64,000 bases of DNA, taken from assembly GCF_004345645.1 (NCBI RefSeq), contig NZ_SLWS01000004.1, positions 806,001 through 870,000 on the forward strand, in the 5' to 3' direction. The translations under genes and the position numbers were made by a program. Origin of the DNA: Actinocrispum wychmicini. GTDB lineage: Bacteria; Actinomycetota; Actinomycetes; Mycobacteriales; Pseudonocardiaceae. The notes under the pieces are model-generated. The model saw nothing but the letters and a program-made list of their open reading frames with translations. It was not told where the DNA came from and made no database searches. Positions within the stretch are counted from its first letter, which is position 1; every line of letters begins with the position of its first letter. Below are positions 7,352-15,494 of the stretch, piece by piece.

Positions 7352-8788
7352 TCAGTCGCCGTAGTGCAGCCACACGGACTTCGTCTCGGTGTACGCGTCG
7401 AGCGCCCATGGTCCCATCTCCCTGCCCCACCCGGACGCCTTGTACCCACCCCATGGCGCGGCCATGTCGGGGATGGGTGGCATGTTGACGAACACCGCGC
7501 CCGCCTTGACTCCGTCCGCGAACCGTTGCGCCGCACGGATGTCCCGGGTCCACACGGACGCCGCGAGGCCGTACTGGGTGTCGTTCGCGCGGCCGACCAA
7601 CTCGTCTTCGTCGTCGTACGCGGTGATGGCGAGCACAGGGCCGAAGATCTCCTCGCGCATGATCGTCATCTCGTCGCGCACGCCGGCGAACAAGGTCGGC
7701 TGGTAGAAGTAGCCGTCGCTGTCCACCACCTGGCCGCCGGTCACCAGCTCGGCGCCCTCGCCGCGGCCGGTCGAAACCAGGTGGTCCACGTGGTCCCGGT
7801 GCTTGGCCGAGACCAGCGGACCCACCTGGGTCGACTCGTCGAGTCCTGGTCCGATCCGCAGCCCCGCCAGGCCGCCGGCCAGTTTCTCGACGAACTCCTG
7901 TTCGCGTTGGCGATCGACATAGAAGCGTGTGTACGCGGCACAGACCTGCCCGGCGTTCAGCGTCGAGCCGGCGAGGTTGCCGGCGACGGCGGCGTCGATG
8001 TCCGCGTCGCGGGCGATGATGCTCGGTGCCTTGCCGCCCAGTTCCAGGGTGAGGCGTTTGAGGTTGGACTCCGCGCTCGCCACCGTGATGAGCTTCCCGA
8101 CCGCCGTCGATCCGGTGTACGACAGGTGGTCGACGTCCATGTGCGTGCTCAGCATGGCGCCGACCGCGCCGTCGCCGGTGACCAGGTTGACCACCCCGGC
8201 CGGGAACCCGGCCTCCTGGGTGAGCTCGACCAGCCGGACGCTGGTGAGCGGGGTCACCTCGCTCGGCTTGATCACCACGGTGTTCCCGGTCGCCAGCGCG
8301 GGCGCCAGCTTCCAGGCCAGGATCATCAGCGGGAAGTTCCACGGGGTGATCAGCGCGTTCACCCCGACCGGCTCACGGCGCGTGTAGTGCAACGTGTCCG
8401 GGTAGGAGACCGGGTTGGTGGTGCCCTGGATCTTGGTGACCCAGCCGGCGAAGTAGCGGAAGTGGTCCGCCGCGCCGGTCACGCTCACCTGCCGGGAGAC
8501 GCCGATCGGCTGGCCCTGGTCGCGGGTCTCCAGCGTCGCCAGTTCCTCGTGGTGCTCGTCGATGAGTTCCGCCAGGCGGAACAACAGCGCGGCCCGGTCC
8601 ACCGGGAGCAGCCCGGCCCACTCCCGTGCCGCCAACGCCTGCCGGGCGGCACCGACGGCGGCGTCGACATCGGACTTCGACGCCGTACCGACCTCTTCGA
8701 GTACTTTTCCGGTGGCCGGGTCAATGGTCGCGATGGTGCCGCCGCCCGCATCGGTCCATTGTCCGTCGATGAACAGGCGTGTGGGCAT
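7352..8788 (-). CDS. NAD(P)-dependent aldehyde dehydrogenase
   Basis: 478 residues from ATG at 8788, preceded by AGGAGGAGCTTGGG; an in-frame extension upstream has no ribosome site. The catalytic Glu (LTLELGGKAPS), Cys (LNAGQVCAAY) and the FNMPP / MAAPWGGYKASGWGRE segments mark it as a standard ALDH. It diverges from a GMC alcohol oxidase at 8943. The pair would turn a primary alcohol into its acid. Beside an HPA pathway, tyrosol or a similar arylethanol is an attractive but unproven substrate. It ends 73 bp from the HPA operon start and is co-oriented with it. Confidence 0.88.
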   Translation of the reverse strand: MPTRLFIDGQWTDAGGGTIATIDPATGKVLEEVGTASKSDVDAAVGAARQALAAREWAGLLPVDRAALLFRLAELIDEHHEELATLETRDQGQPIGVSRQVSVTGAADHFRYFAGWVTKIQGTTNPVSYPDTLHYTRREPVGVNALITPWNFPLMILAWKLAPALATGNTVVIKPSEVTPLTSVRLVELTQEAGFPAGVVNLVTGDGAVGAMLSTHMDVDHLSYTGSTAVGKLITVASAESNLKRLTLELGGKAPSIIARDADIDAAVAGNLAGSTLNAGQVCAAYTRFYVDRQREQEFVEKLAGGLAGLRIGPGLDESTQVGPLVSAKHRDHVDHLVSTGRGEGAELVTGGQVVDSDGYFYQPTLFAGVRDEMTIMREEIFGPVLAITAYDDEDELVGRANDTQYGLAASVWTRDIRAAQRFADGVKAGAVFVNMPPIPDMAAPWGGYKASGWGREMGPWALDAYTETKSVWLHYGD

Positions 8789-8942
8789 CCCAAGCTCCTC
8801 CTTGACGGCGGGCCGCAGGGACCCGCGTGGTGATCGAGTATCGGTCGCGGCCACCGGACCGGTCTTGTCCGCCAGGGCACGCCGGTTGTCGCCCAGCGAA
8901 GGGATGGTCCTGCGTTCGGACGCGGGCTGCGACGCTGAGGCC

Positions 8943-10373
8943 ATGGACGTGATCGTGGTGGGCGCGGGCTCGGCGGGTTCGGTGGTGGCGAGGCGACTCG
9001 TCGACGCGGGCGCCCGGGTGACGTTGCTCGAAGCCGGCGGTGTGGACACGAATCCGGCGATCCACGACCCGGCGCGAGCCGGAGAGCTGTGGCACGGCCC
9101 GGAGGACTGGGACTACTACACCGTGCCGCAGCCACACGCGGCCAACCGGCGGCTGCATCTGCCGCGCGGCAAGGTCCTCGGCGGTTCGCACGCGCTGAAC
9201 GCGATGATCTGGGTCCGTGGCGCGCCTCAGGACTACGACGGATGGGCTATTCCAGGCTGGGCGTGGGACGACGTGCGGCCGGTGTTCGAGCTGATCGAGA
9301 AGGACCTGCTCGACGTCGTGCCGAACGAGCCGCTGCACCCGATCCAACAGTCCATTATAGACGCTGCGGTCCAGGCAGGGGTGCCGTTCAACCCGGACTA
9401 CAACGGGGATCGGCTGGACGGCGTGTCCGTTGAACGGGTCACCATGCGTGGCGGTCGCCGCCTCTCCACCTGGCTCGCCTATGCGGAGCCAGTGTCCGAG
9501 GATCTGACCGTCCACACGGGAGCATTGGTGCACCGGCTGGAGATCGCGGACGGCTGTGCCGTCGGTGTCTGGGTGGAGGTCGACGGTCGGCTGCGACTGC
9601 TGCGTGCGGACCAGGTCGTGCTTGCCGCGGGTGCGCTGTCGTCGCCCGCGATCCTGTTGCGCAGCGGGATCGGACCGGCCGCCGAGCTCGCCGCGCTCGG
9701 CATCGCGGTCGTGGCCGACCTGCCCGGGGTGGGCAAGAACCTGCACGACCACCTGTTGTCCCCGGTGATCTTCGCGACGGACCTGCGGGAGGTGGAACCG
9801 CCGTCGCCGGGGCGATCGGTTACCCAGACCCATTTGTTCTGGCGCAGCAGGCCGGGGCTGGCCGTGCCGGACACCCAGCCGATCCATTTCAGCGTCCCGA
9901 TGTACGAACCGTGGATGACCGGTCCCGAGACGGGTTTCTCCCTGATGGCCGGCATGGTGACACCGCGCAGCCGGGGCAGCCTCCGACTGTCCGGCCCGCA
10001 TCCGGAGGACGAGCCGGTGATCGATCTCGCCGCGTTGGCCGATCCCGCCGACTTCGCGAGCCTGGTGGCGTCGGTGCAACAATGCCAGGCGATCGGCCGC
10101 GCGCCCGCGCTGGCCCAGGAGTGGGGCGCCCGCCAGCTGTATCCCGAACCCGGCGACGACGTGCGTGACTACGTCCGCCGGACCGCCATCACGTACCACC
10201 ACCAGGTCGGCACGTGCCGGATGGGCGCGGTCGTCGACTCTTCGCTGCGGGTGCAGGGGATCGACGGCCTGTGGGTCGCCGACGCGTCAGTGATGCCGAC
10301 GGTGATCACCGGCAACACCAACGCGCCCGCGGTCATGATCGGCGAACGAGCCGCCCGCTTCATGCTGCGCTGA
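8943..10373 (+). CDS. GMC-family FAD alcohol oxidoreductase (choline dehydrogenase-like)
   Basis: 476 residues from ATG at 8943 (GCTGAGG upstream). The ADP-binding start is VIVVGAGSAGSVVARRL, the GMC signature 1 region is RGKVLGGSHALNAMIWVRG, and signature 2 lies near GALSSPAILLRSGIGP. The active-site His is in TYHHQVGTCRMG (about residue 418), with its Asn partner in NTNAPAVM. The enzyme oxidises a primary alcohol to an aldehyde with FAD. The divergent ALDH gene is the obvious next step. It is somewhat shorter than choline dehydrogenases (about 550), so choline itself is unlikely. Confidence 0.9.
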   Translation: MDVIVVGAGSAGSVVARRLVDAGARVTLLEAGGVDTNPAIHDPARAGELWHGPEDWDYYTVPQPHAANRRLHLPRGKVLGGSHALNAMIWVRGAPQDYDGWAIPGWAWDDVRPVFELIEKDLLDVVPNEPLHPIQQSIIDAAVQAGVPFNPDYNGDRLDGVSVERVTMRGGRRLSTWLAYAEPVSEDLTVHTGALVHRLEIADGCAVGVWVEVDGRLRLLRADQVVLAAGALSSPAILLRSGIGPAAELAALGIAVVADLPGVGKNLHDHLLSPVIFATDLREVEPPSPGRSVTQTHLFWRSRPGLAVPDTQPIHFSVPMYEPWMTGPETGFSLMAGMVTPRSRGSLRLSGPHPEDEPVIDLAALADPADFASLVASVQQCQAIGRAPALAQEWGARQLYPEPGDDVRDYVRRTAITYHHQVGTCRMGAVVDSSLRVQGIDGLWVADASVMPTVITGNTNAPAVMIGERAARFMLR

Positions 10374-10446
10374 GGATTCGGCGCAGCCCGGGCGCGGACC
10401 CTCAGGGAGGGCCCGCAACGCCGCCGTCAGCTCCGGTCGAGCCCGC

Positions 10447-11403
10447 TCACGGTCCCTCTGGGTCGACGACGTCCCGGTCCGCCCACAGCGGTTCGACGAG
10501 CGCGCGCAACTCGGCCGCGCCGACCTGCTCGACGAGGTCGACGGCGCCGAGGTTGTCCCGCAGCTGTTCGGTGCTGGTGGCGCCGAACAAGGTCGTGGTG
10601 TTCGCCGGATGCGTGAGCGTGAAGGCGAGGCACAGCTGGGCCGGCGTGGCGTTCAGTTCGTCCGCGAGGTCACGCACCCGGTCGACGGACTCGATGACAC
10701 GGGCCCGGATACCGCCCGGGTCGCGGCCGACCTGGCGGCTCTCGCCGGTCTTGCCCAGCAACACCCCGCCTTCGAACACGTCCGACGACTCCAGCGTGAC
10801 GCCCAGTTCGCCGAACACCTCGGCGAACGGTTCTCCGTCTGGAATGGACCGTCGGGCCACGCTGTACTTCAGCTGGGCCATGGCAGGCCCGGCCACGCCC
10901 TCGTCGCGCGCGAAGTCGTGCAGCGACCGGATGTTCGTGGCCGACCAGTTGTTCACCCCCCACCGCCCGATCAACCCGGCCCTGTGCAGGTCGGCGAGGT
11001 CGAGCACGAGCTGGTGCAGATCGGTGTCCTCGCGCCGGATGTCCCCGAGGATGACGACGTCCGCGTGGTCGATACCGGCGCGGAACAACGCGTTCTCCAT
11101 CTGCCCGCGCAGGTCGTGCTCGGGATAGCCTTCCAGCCAGAGCTTCGCCGACACCAGGTACTCGTCCCGCTTGAGCCCGGCCGCGCGGACCATCGCGGAG
11201 AACAGCACGTCGGTGAACACCGGGGCGGCGCCTGGCATGCCGTAGACGCCGACGTCGAACAGGCTGATCCCGGCGTCGATCGCGGTCCGCAGCATGGTCA
11301 CGGCCTCGCGGAAGTCCATCCGGTCGTACGTGTGCCACGAGCCGAGCGACAGCACACCGGTGAGCGGGCCGTCGCGGCCGATGCTGCGTTGCGGGATGGG
11401 CAT
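10447..11403 (-). CDS. Aldo/keto reductase-like protein lacking the catalytic His (paralogue 1)
   Basis: 318 residues from ATG at 11403 (AGGAGAG upstream), starting 8 bp after the alcohol dehydrogenase stop, so the two form an operon. The (beta/alpha)8 AKR fold is clear: Asp and Tyr in LFDVGVYGMP and Lys in SAKLWLEG occupy the tetrad positions. Where AKRs have L-x-H-x-P, this protein has VVILGDIRRED, so the proton-relay His is replaced by Gly. It is a close paralogue of the protein at 13431 (shared DRMDF, GVNNW, SSDVFEGG-type stretches). It may reduce an unusual substrate or have another role. Confidence 0.85.
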   Translation of the reverse strand: MPIPQRSIGRDGPLTGVLSLGSWHTYDRMDFREAVTMLRTAIDAGISLFDVGVYGMPGAAPVFTDVLFSAMVRAAGLKRDEYLVSAKLWLEGYPEHDLRGQMENALFRAGIDHADVVILGDIRREDTDLHQLVLDLADLHRAGLIGRWGVNNWSATNIRSLHDFARDEGVAGPAMAQLKYSVARRSIPDGEPFAEVFGELGVTLESSDVFEGGVLLGKTGESRQVGRDPGGIRARVIESVDRVRDLADELNATPAQLCLAFTLTHPANTTTLFGATSTEQLRDNLGAVDLVEQVGAAELRALVEPLWADRDVVDPEGP

Positions 11404-11411
11404 GGACTCTC

Positions 11412-12521
11412 CTAGGGAAGACGGGGATCGATGACGGCCTTGAGCTCGCCGAACCGGGACATCGACTCGACCCGGGCGGACGCGCCGGACAGCCCGACCG
11501 GCTCGCCGAACAGCTCGTCCCAGGGCATCCTGGTGCCGAACGTACCGAAGAACTCCACCGAGCGGTGGTAGTCGGCGATGTCGCCGTTGAGCGAGCCTAC
11601 GACAGTGAGTTCCTTGCCCATCACCGTACCTAACGGCACCGGCGACGGCTGCGGGCCGGTCGAACCGACGACCGCGATGGTCCCGCGCTGGGCGGCGAAC
11701 GCGACGGCCTCCTCGCCGACGGTCGGGCCGCCCGCGAAGTCGAAGACGTGGTCCGCGCCGCGACCGTCGGTGAGGTCACGTACCTGGATGATCCGGTCAT
11801 GTGGGCGTGAGTCGACCGGGATCGTGGCAGTGGCACCGAACTGCTCGGCGACCTTGAGCCGGTCGTCGGGGCCGCCGACGGTGATGACCGTGCCCGCGCC
11901 GGAGATCCGCGCGACCGCCGTCGCGAACACGCCGAGCGCGCCCGCGCCTTGGACGACGACTGTCGCACCCGGACGGACACCACCGGATCTCGCGAAGGCG
12001 CGCAGGACTGTCTTGCCCGCGCAGCCGGACATCGCGGCCCAGGTGTCCTTGACCTCCGCCGGCAGCAGAAGCTTGGCCGCACCTGGCGTGACATAGCAGT
12101 ACTGGACGAGACCGCCGGTGGCGTAAGGGAATTCGTCGGCCCGCTGGAGGAAGCCGTAGCCGCGGCTGGCGCAGGCCACCGGCTCGCGCAGGATCGCGCA
12201 GCCGTGACACTTCCCGCAGGTGGACTCCGACCAGCCGATTCGGTCGCCGGGCCGGACGTCCCGGCCGAACGTGTCCGTGGTGCCGTCGCCGGCCGCGACC
12301 ACCTCGCCCACCATCTCGTGGCCGAGCACCATCGGCAGCATCCCGGGGAACGTCATCTGGCCGGACCAGAGATGCACGTCGGTGCCGCACAACGTGGTGC
12401 AGGTGACGCGCACCAGTGCGGCGCCGGGTTCGATTTCGTCCGGCAGCGGTAGTTCTCGCAGAGTCAGTGCGGCGCTGTGTTCGGTGAGCACCGCGGCCGC
12501 AGTCGTGGTGGGCAGTGCCAT
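11412..12521 (-). CDS. Zinc-dependent medium-chain alcohol dehydrogenase
   Basis: 369 residues from ATG at 12521. Catalytic-zinc ligands are in TLCGTDVHLWSG and LGHEMVGEV. The structural-zinc Cys set is in STCGKCHGCAILREPVAC. The NAD(P) fold has GAGALGVFATAVA. This is an MDR dehydrogenase oxidising or reducing an alcohol. The start has no Shine-Dalgarno, but TAGACT lies 6 nt before ATG, so the transcript is probably leaderless. That -10 overlaps a TCTAC-type operator (12530-12543). It leads the operon with the aldo/keto reductase-like gene downstream. Confidence 0.9.
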   Translation of the reverse strand: MALPTTTAAAVLTEHSAALTLRELPLPDEIEPGAALVRVTCTTLCGTDVHLWSGQMTFPGMLPMVLGHEMVGEVVAAGDGTTDTFGRDVRPGDRIGWSESTCGKCHGCAILREPVACASRGYGFLQRADEFPYATGGLVQYCYVTPGAAKLLLPAEVKDTWAAMSGCAGKTVLRAFARSGGVRPGATVVVQGAGALGVFATAVARISGAGTVITVGGPDDRLKVAEQFGATATIPVDSRPHDRIIQVRDLTDGRGADHVFDFAGGPTVGEEAVAFAAQRGTIAVVGSTGPQPSPVPLGTVMGKELTVVGSLNGDIADYHRSVEFFGTFGTRMPWDELFGEPVGLSGASARVESMSRFGELKAVIDPRLP

Positions 12522-12529
12522 CGCATTAG

Positions 12530-12543
12530 TCTACAGTTGTGGA
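12530..12543. promoter_or_regulatory. TCTAC-N4-GTAGA-type operator overlapping the MDR promoter
   Basis: TCTACAGTTGTGGA is an imperfect member of a repeated operator family (other copies at 13408, 15328, 15374, 15447, 17901). Read on the minus strand, its edge gives TAGACT, the likely -10, 6 nt before the dehydrogenase ATG. Binding here would block RNA polymerase directly. Confidence 0.6.
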
Positions 12544-12585
12544 ACAAAAAGTCCATGGCCGGGAGGGAACCTTGCCGTCTCAACG

Positions 12586-12672
12586 AATCCACTGGAGACC
12601 GATCCGGCCTCGTTGCCCGATGTCGCGGTCGAGACCACGGTCACCGGCGGCCGGATCGTCTACTCCGGATAG
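12586..12672 (+). pseudogene. C-terminal remnant of an amidohydrolase (YtcJ-like)
   Basis: The frame ending at 12672 reads DPASLPDVAVETTVTGGR followed by IVYSG and a stop. This closely resembles the C-terminal strand of amidohydrolase-superfamily proteins (DP..LP-D-V-V..T-V-GG-VV). Nothing of the rest of such a gene lies upstream, where the dehydrogenase promoter now sits. It ends directly against the SDR stop codon at 12673. A complete YtcJ-like gene lies 5 kb away (17945). The match is short, so confidence is limited. Confidence 0.5.
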
Positions 12673-13407
12673 TCAGACCAGGAGTTGGCCGCCATCGACC
12701 TGGAGGATAGCGCCGGTGATGTGGCGGGCGTCGGCCGAGGCCAGGAACACAACGGAAGGCACGACGTCCGCTACCGAAGCAATGGAGCCCAAGGGAATCC
12801 GTGCTTCCCAGGCCTGGCGGGCGGCGGTGTCCGAGGCGAATCCGGCCGTCATCGGCGTGAGCACCGGACCGGGGGCGACGCCGTTGACACGGATCCCGTG
12901 CGGTGCCAGTTCGAGTGCGGCGGACCTGGTCAGGGCGTCCACCGCGGCCTTGGTGGCCTCGTAGTGCCCCAAACCCGGGGTCGGCTGGCGGGCGCCGATC
13001 GACGAGATGTTCACGATCGCCCCACGGGTCCCGGCCGCGACCATGTGCGCGCCGACAGCCCGCGTCATCAGGAACGTGCCCCGGAAGTTCACCTGGACAC
13101 ACCGGTCGAACACGTTGACGTCCAGCACGGTCAGCGGACCGCCGCCGCCCACAATGCCGGCGTTGTTGACAAGGACGTTGATCGGCCCGGCCCGACCGAT
13201 CACGGCGTCGACCGCGGCGTCCACCGACGCGGGGTCGGAGATGTCGACTTCGACGTATTCAGCGCCGTCGGCGCCAATCTCGTCGGCCGCGCCCCGACCC
13301 GCGATGTCGGCGACGAAGACCCGATCGCCCGCGGCCACGAACGCCTCGGCCGTCGCGCGTCCGATACCGCTCGCACCACCGGTCACCACAACGGTTCTCT
13401 TGTTCAT
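12673..13407 (-). CDS. Short-chain dehydrogenase/reductase
   Basis: 244 residues from ATG at 13407. TGGASGIG near residue 10 is the nucleotide loop; NNAG, Ser in VNISSIGA and the Y-x3-K of HYEATKAAV are the SDR catalytic set. The C-terminal TGAILQVDGG is typical of classical FabG-like SDRs. The perfect palindrome at 13408-13421 touches the start codon. No Shine-Dalgarno is possible there, and TACGAT lies 6 nt upstream of ATG, which suggests a leaderless message. It is divergent from the second aldo/keto reductase-like gene. Confidence 0.9.
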   Translation of the reverse strand: MNKRTVVVTGGASGIGRATAEAFVAAGDRVFVADIAGRGAADEIGADGAEYVEVDISDPASVDAAVDAVIGRAGPINVLVNNAGIVGGGGPLTVLDVNVFDRCVQVNFRGTFLMTRAVGAHMVAAGTRGAIVNISSIGARQPTPGLGHYEATKAAVDALTRSAALELAPHGIRVNGVAPGPVLTPMTAGFASDTAARQAWEARIPLGSIASVADVVPSVVFLASADARHITGAILQVDGGQLLV

Positions 13408-13421
13408 TCTACGATCGTAGA
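13408..13421. promoter_or_regulatory. Perfect palindromic operator in a divergent leaderless promoter
   Basis: TCTACGATCGTAGA, a perfect 14-bp palindrome, lies immediately before the SDR start (13407, minus) and 9 bp before the aldo/keto reductase-like start (13431, plus). On the plus strand TAGACT (13418-13423) is followed by exactly 7 nt and then ATG. On the minus strand TACGAT is followed by 6 nt and then ATG. One bound repressor would silence both genes. Confidence 0.75.
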
Positions 13422-13430
13422 CTAAACCTC

Positions 13431-14378
13431 ATGAACGGAGAACAGGTAAGACTCGGTGGGATCGCCACGTCAAGGTTCGGCCTCGGCTCCTGGAACACCT
13501 GGGACCGGATGGATTTCGACGACGCTGTCAGTCTGATCAGGACGGCCGTGGACAACGGTGTCACCCTCTTCGACGTCGCCCACTACGACATGGGCCCGCA
13601 CAGCGAAGGCTCCAGCACCGACGTGATCTTCGGGCAAGCCGTCAAAGCCGCCGGCATCCCCCGCGACGACTACCAACTGTGCGGAAAGCTGTGGCTCTGG
13701 GACTACCCCAGAACAGGATTCGCCCACCAACTGGACACCGCCCTCACCCGGATCGGCGTGGACAAAGCCGACATAGTAGTGGTCGGCGACTACTTCGAGT
13801 CGCCGGACATACCCCGGATCGTCACCGAAGTGGCCGAACAGATCCGCGCCAACCGTTTCCAGGGCTGGGGTGTCAACAACTGGGCCGCGGCAGACCTGGA
13901 CAAAGCCCTGACCTTCGCGACAACCGAAGGCCTCCCCACCCCCACCTTCGCCCAACTGAAGTACAGCATCGTCCGCCGCTCCATGGCCGAAGGCCCCCAC
14001 TACGGCAACCACTTCACATCCGGCCGCCTGACCCTGCAAGCCTCCGACATCTTCGAAGGCGGAATCCTCCTGGGCAACAAAACCCCCACCCGAAAGATCG
14101 GCGCCGACCCAGGCGGAATCCGCGACTCCGTCAAAGCCGCCGCGGACACCCTCACGCAGATCGCCAAAGACTTCGGCGCCACCAGATCCCAACTCGCCAT
14201 AGCCTTCTGCCTGTCCTACGAACCAGTCGCCAACGTCCTCTTCGGAGTGAGCAAGCTAGGACAACTGATGGACAACCTGGGCGCATTGAGACTATGGGCC
14301 GAGCACGGCCCCGAGATCCGCGCGGCCGTCGACAACCTGTGGCTCGACCGTGCGGTGAACCCCGACGGAACCTGGTGA
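13431..14378 (+). CDS. Aldo/keto reductase-like protein lacking the catalytic His (paralogue 2)
   Basis: 315 residues from ATG at 13431, apparently leaderless. It parallels the protein at 10447 along its length: SWNTWDRMDF against SWHTYDRMDF, GWGVNNW against RWGVNNW, ASDIFEGGILLG against SSDVFEGGVLLG, and GADPGGIR against GRDPGGIR. Asp/Tyr (LFDVAHYDMG) and Lys (LCGKLWLW) of the AKR tetrad are kept, but the His position reads IVVVGDYFE, again Gly. Two paralogues sharing the same loss, under the same operator type, suggest a real functional family rather than decay. Confidence 0.87.
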   Translation: MNGEQVRLGGIATSRFGLGSWNTWDRMDFDDAVSLIRTAVDNGVTLFDVAHYDMGPHSEGSSTDVIFGQAVKAAGIPRDDYQLCGKLWLWDYPRTGFAHQLDTALTRIGVDKADIVVVGDYFESPDIPRIVTEVAEQIRANRFQGWGVNNWAAADLDKALTFATTEGLPTPTFAQLKYSIVRRSMAEGPHYGNHFTSGRLTLQASDIFEGGILLGNKTPTRKIGADPGGIRDSVKAAADTLTQIAKDFGATRSQLAIAFCLSYEPVANVLFGVSKLGQLMDNLGALRLWAEHGPEIRAAVDNLWLDRAVNPDGTW

Positions 14379-14392
14379 CGTGAAGATCTCCT

Positions 14393-14434
14393 CGTGAGTG
14401 GTTTTGTGAGTTGGAACTGACAAAACCACTCACG
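14393..14434. terminator. Bidirectional hairpin terminator
   Basis: A perfect 15-bp stem (CGTGAGTGGTTTTGT at 14393-14407 with its complement at 14420-14434) encloses a 12-nt loop. It stands between the convergent aldo/keto reductase-like and hydrolase genes. A/T-rich runs inside each arm act as short U-tracts in either direction. Confidence 0.75.
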
Positions 14435-14441
14435 GGGGCCG

Positions 14442-15158
14442 TCAAGCCTCAAGAAACTCCAGCGCGGCCGCCTTGAACCTGGCCCCCCGCAAACAACCGC
14501 CGTGATCCCCAGGCACAACCACCAACTCACTCCCAGGAACCAAATCCACCAGCGTCTCGATCCCCTGGCTGATCGGATCCTCCTCCCCCCGCACGAAAAG
14601 CACCGGCAAGTCGAGGGCAGTAGGAGCGAAGGGCTCAACCCGCAAGCCCTCAATGCATCGACACAGCGCGATCGGATCACGCCCCGGAGCGCTGATCATC
14701 CGAGAGATGGCCGCCGTAAGCGGATCCGCCGACAGCTTTCCGCCTGTCGTGAAGGCCATCACGGCGGTCAGGTCGAGCGCGCCGAACGGTTCCACGGGGC
14801 TGATCCCGCCGAGGACCATCCGGCGTACCGGCAGCAGTGTGGGCAGGTCCCAGGCCAGGCGGGCGCCAAGGGAGTAGCCGATGACGTCCACTTCGGACAC
14901 GTTGCCTACCGCTCGGGCCAGCTCGTCGAGCATTGCCTTGGCTGTGGCGGCGGTCGCGTCTTTGGGGGCGGGGCTGGAGCCGTGGCCGGGGAGGTCGGGC
15001 ACGATGACGCGACGGCCCTGGGCGGTCAGGGCCGCGGGCCAGCCGGTGGTGATCCAGTCGGTGTGGCCGTCGGAGGCGAAGCCGTGCACGAGCAGCACGG
15101 GCGGCCCGGCTTCCTGGGCGGGGAACCGGCTCACTGTCAGGGAAGTGTTGTCGGACAA
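14442..15158 (-). CDS. Alpha/beta-hydrolase
   Basis: 238 residues from TTG at 15158, chosen because AAAGGA precedes it. The oxyanion segment is LLVHGFASDG, the nucleophile elbow is GYSLGA (Ser), the acid is in VRGEEDPIS, and the His is in VVPGDHGGC. It is an esterase/lactonase-like enzyme of unknown substrate. Its start lies 170-300 bp from the three operators at 15328-15460, so it could share control with the divergent O-methyltransferase. Confidence 0.85.
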   Translation of the reverse strand: MSDNTSLTVSRFPAQEAGPPVLLVHGFASDGHTDWITTGWPAALTAQGRRVIVPDLPGHGSSPAPKDATAATAKAMLDELARAVGNVSEVDVIGYSLGARLAWDLPTLLPVRRMVLGGISPVEPFGALDLTAVMAFTTGGKLSADPLTAAISRMISAPGRDPIALCRCIEGLRVEPFAPTALDLPVLFVRGEEDPISQGIETLVDLVPGSELVVVPGDHGGCLRGARFKAAALEFLEA

Positions 15159-15327
15159 CGTAATCCTTTCTCAACGAGGCGCGCGGTGGGGAGGCGTTGC
15201 ATCCCGCCCGACATCTGGTGCGGACTGGCGAGATCCCTGATCGCGAGCAGCGTCATGAAATCCCCTTCCTGGTGCCCGACGCGCCGCACAGGCCGGACTG
15301 CCGGCGAGAGGGGCCGACAAGGGTAGT

Positions 15328-15460
15328 TCTACGCATGTTGACACTGCGGACCAGACGATGTCAATGGTTTTATTCTACGGATGTAGGAAGTCGGTTTCCG
15401 TTGGATTTTTGCCTGCTGTACGGGGAAACCGACTCTGGACTTTTCGTCTACGGTTGTAGA
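15328..15460. promoter_or_regulatory. Three TCTAC-N4-GTAGA-type operators in the 336-bp hydrolase/methyltransferase gap
   Basis: Sites are TCTACGCATGTTGA (15328-15341), TCTACGGATGTAGG (15374-15387) and TCTACGGTTGTAGA (15447-15460). Half-sites become more complete towards the methyltransferase start at 15495. TAGAGT at the edge of the last site is a plausible -10. The rest of the gap (15159-15327) holds nothing I can recognise. Three sites suggest tighter or cooperative repression here. Confidence 0.65.
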
Positions 15461-15494
15461 GTCTCGGCCGGGAACAACGTGTGAGGAGGGGGCC

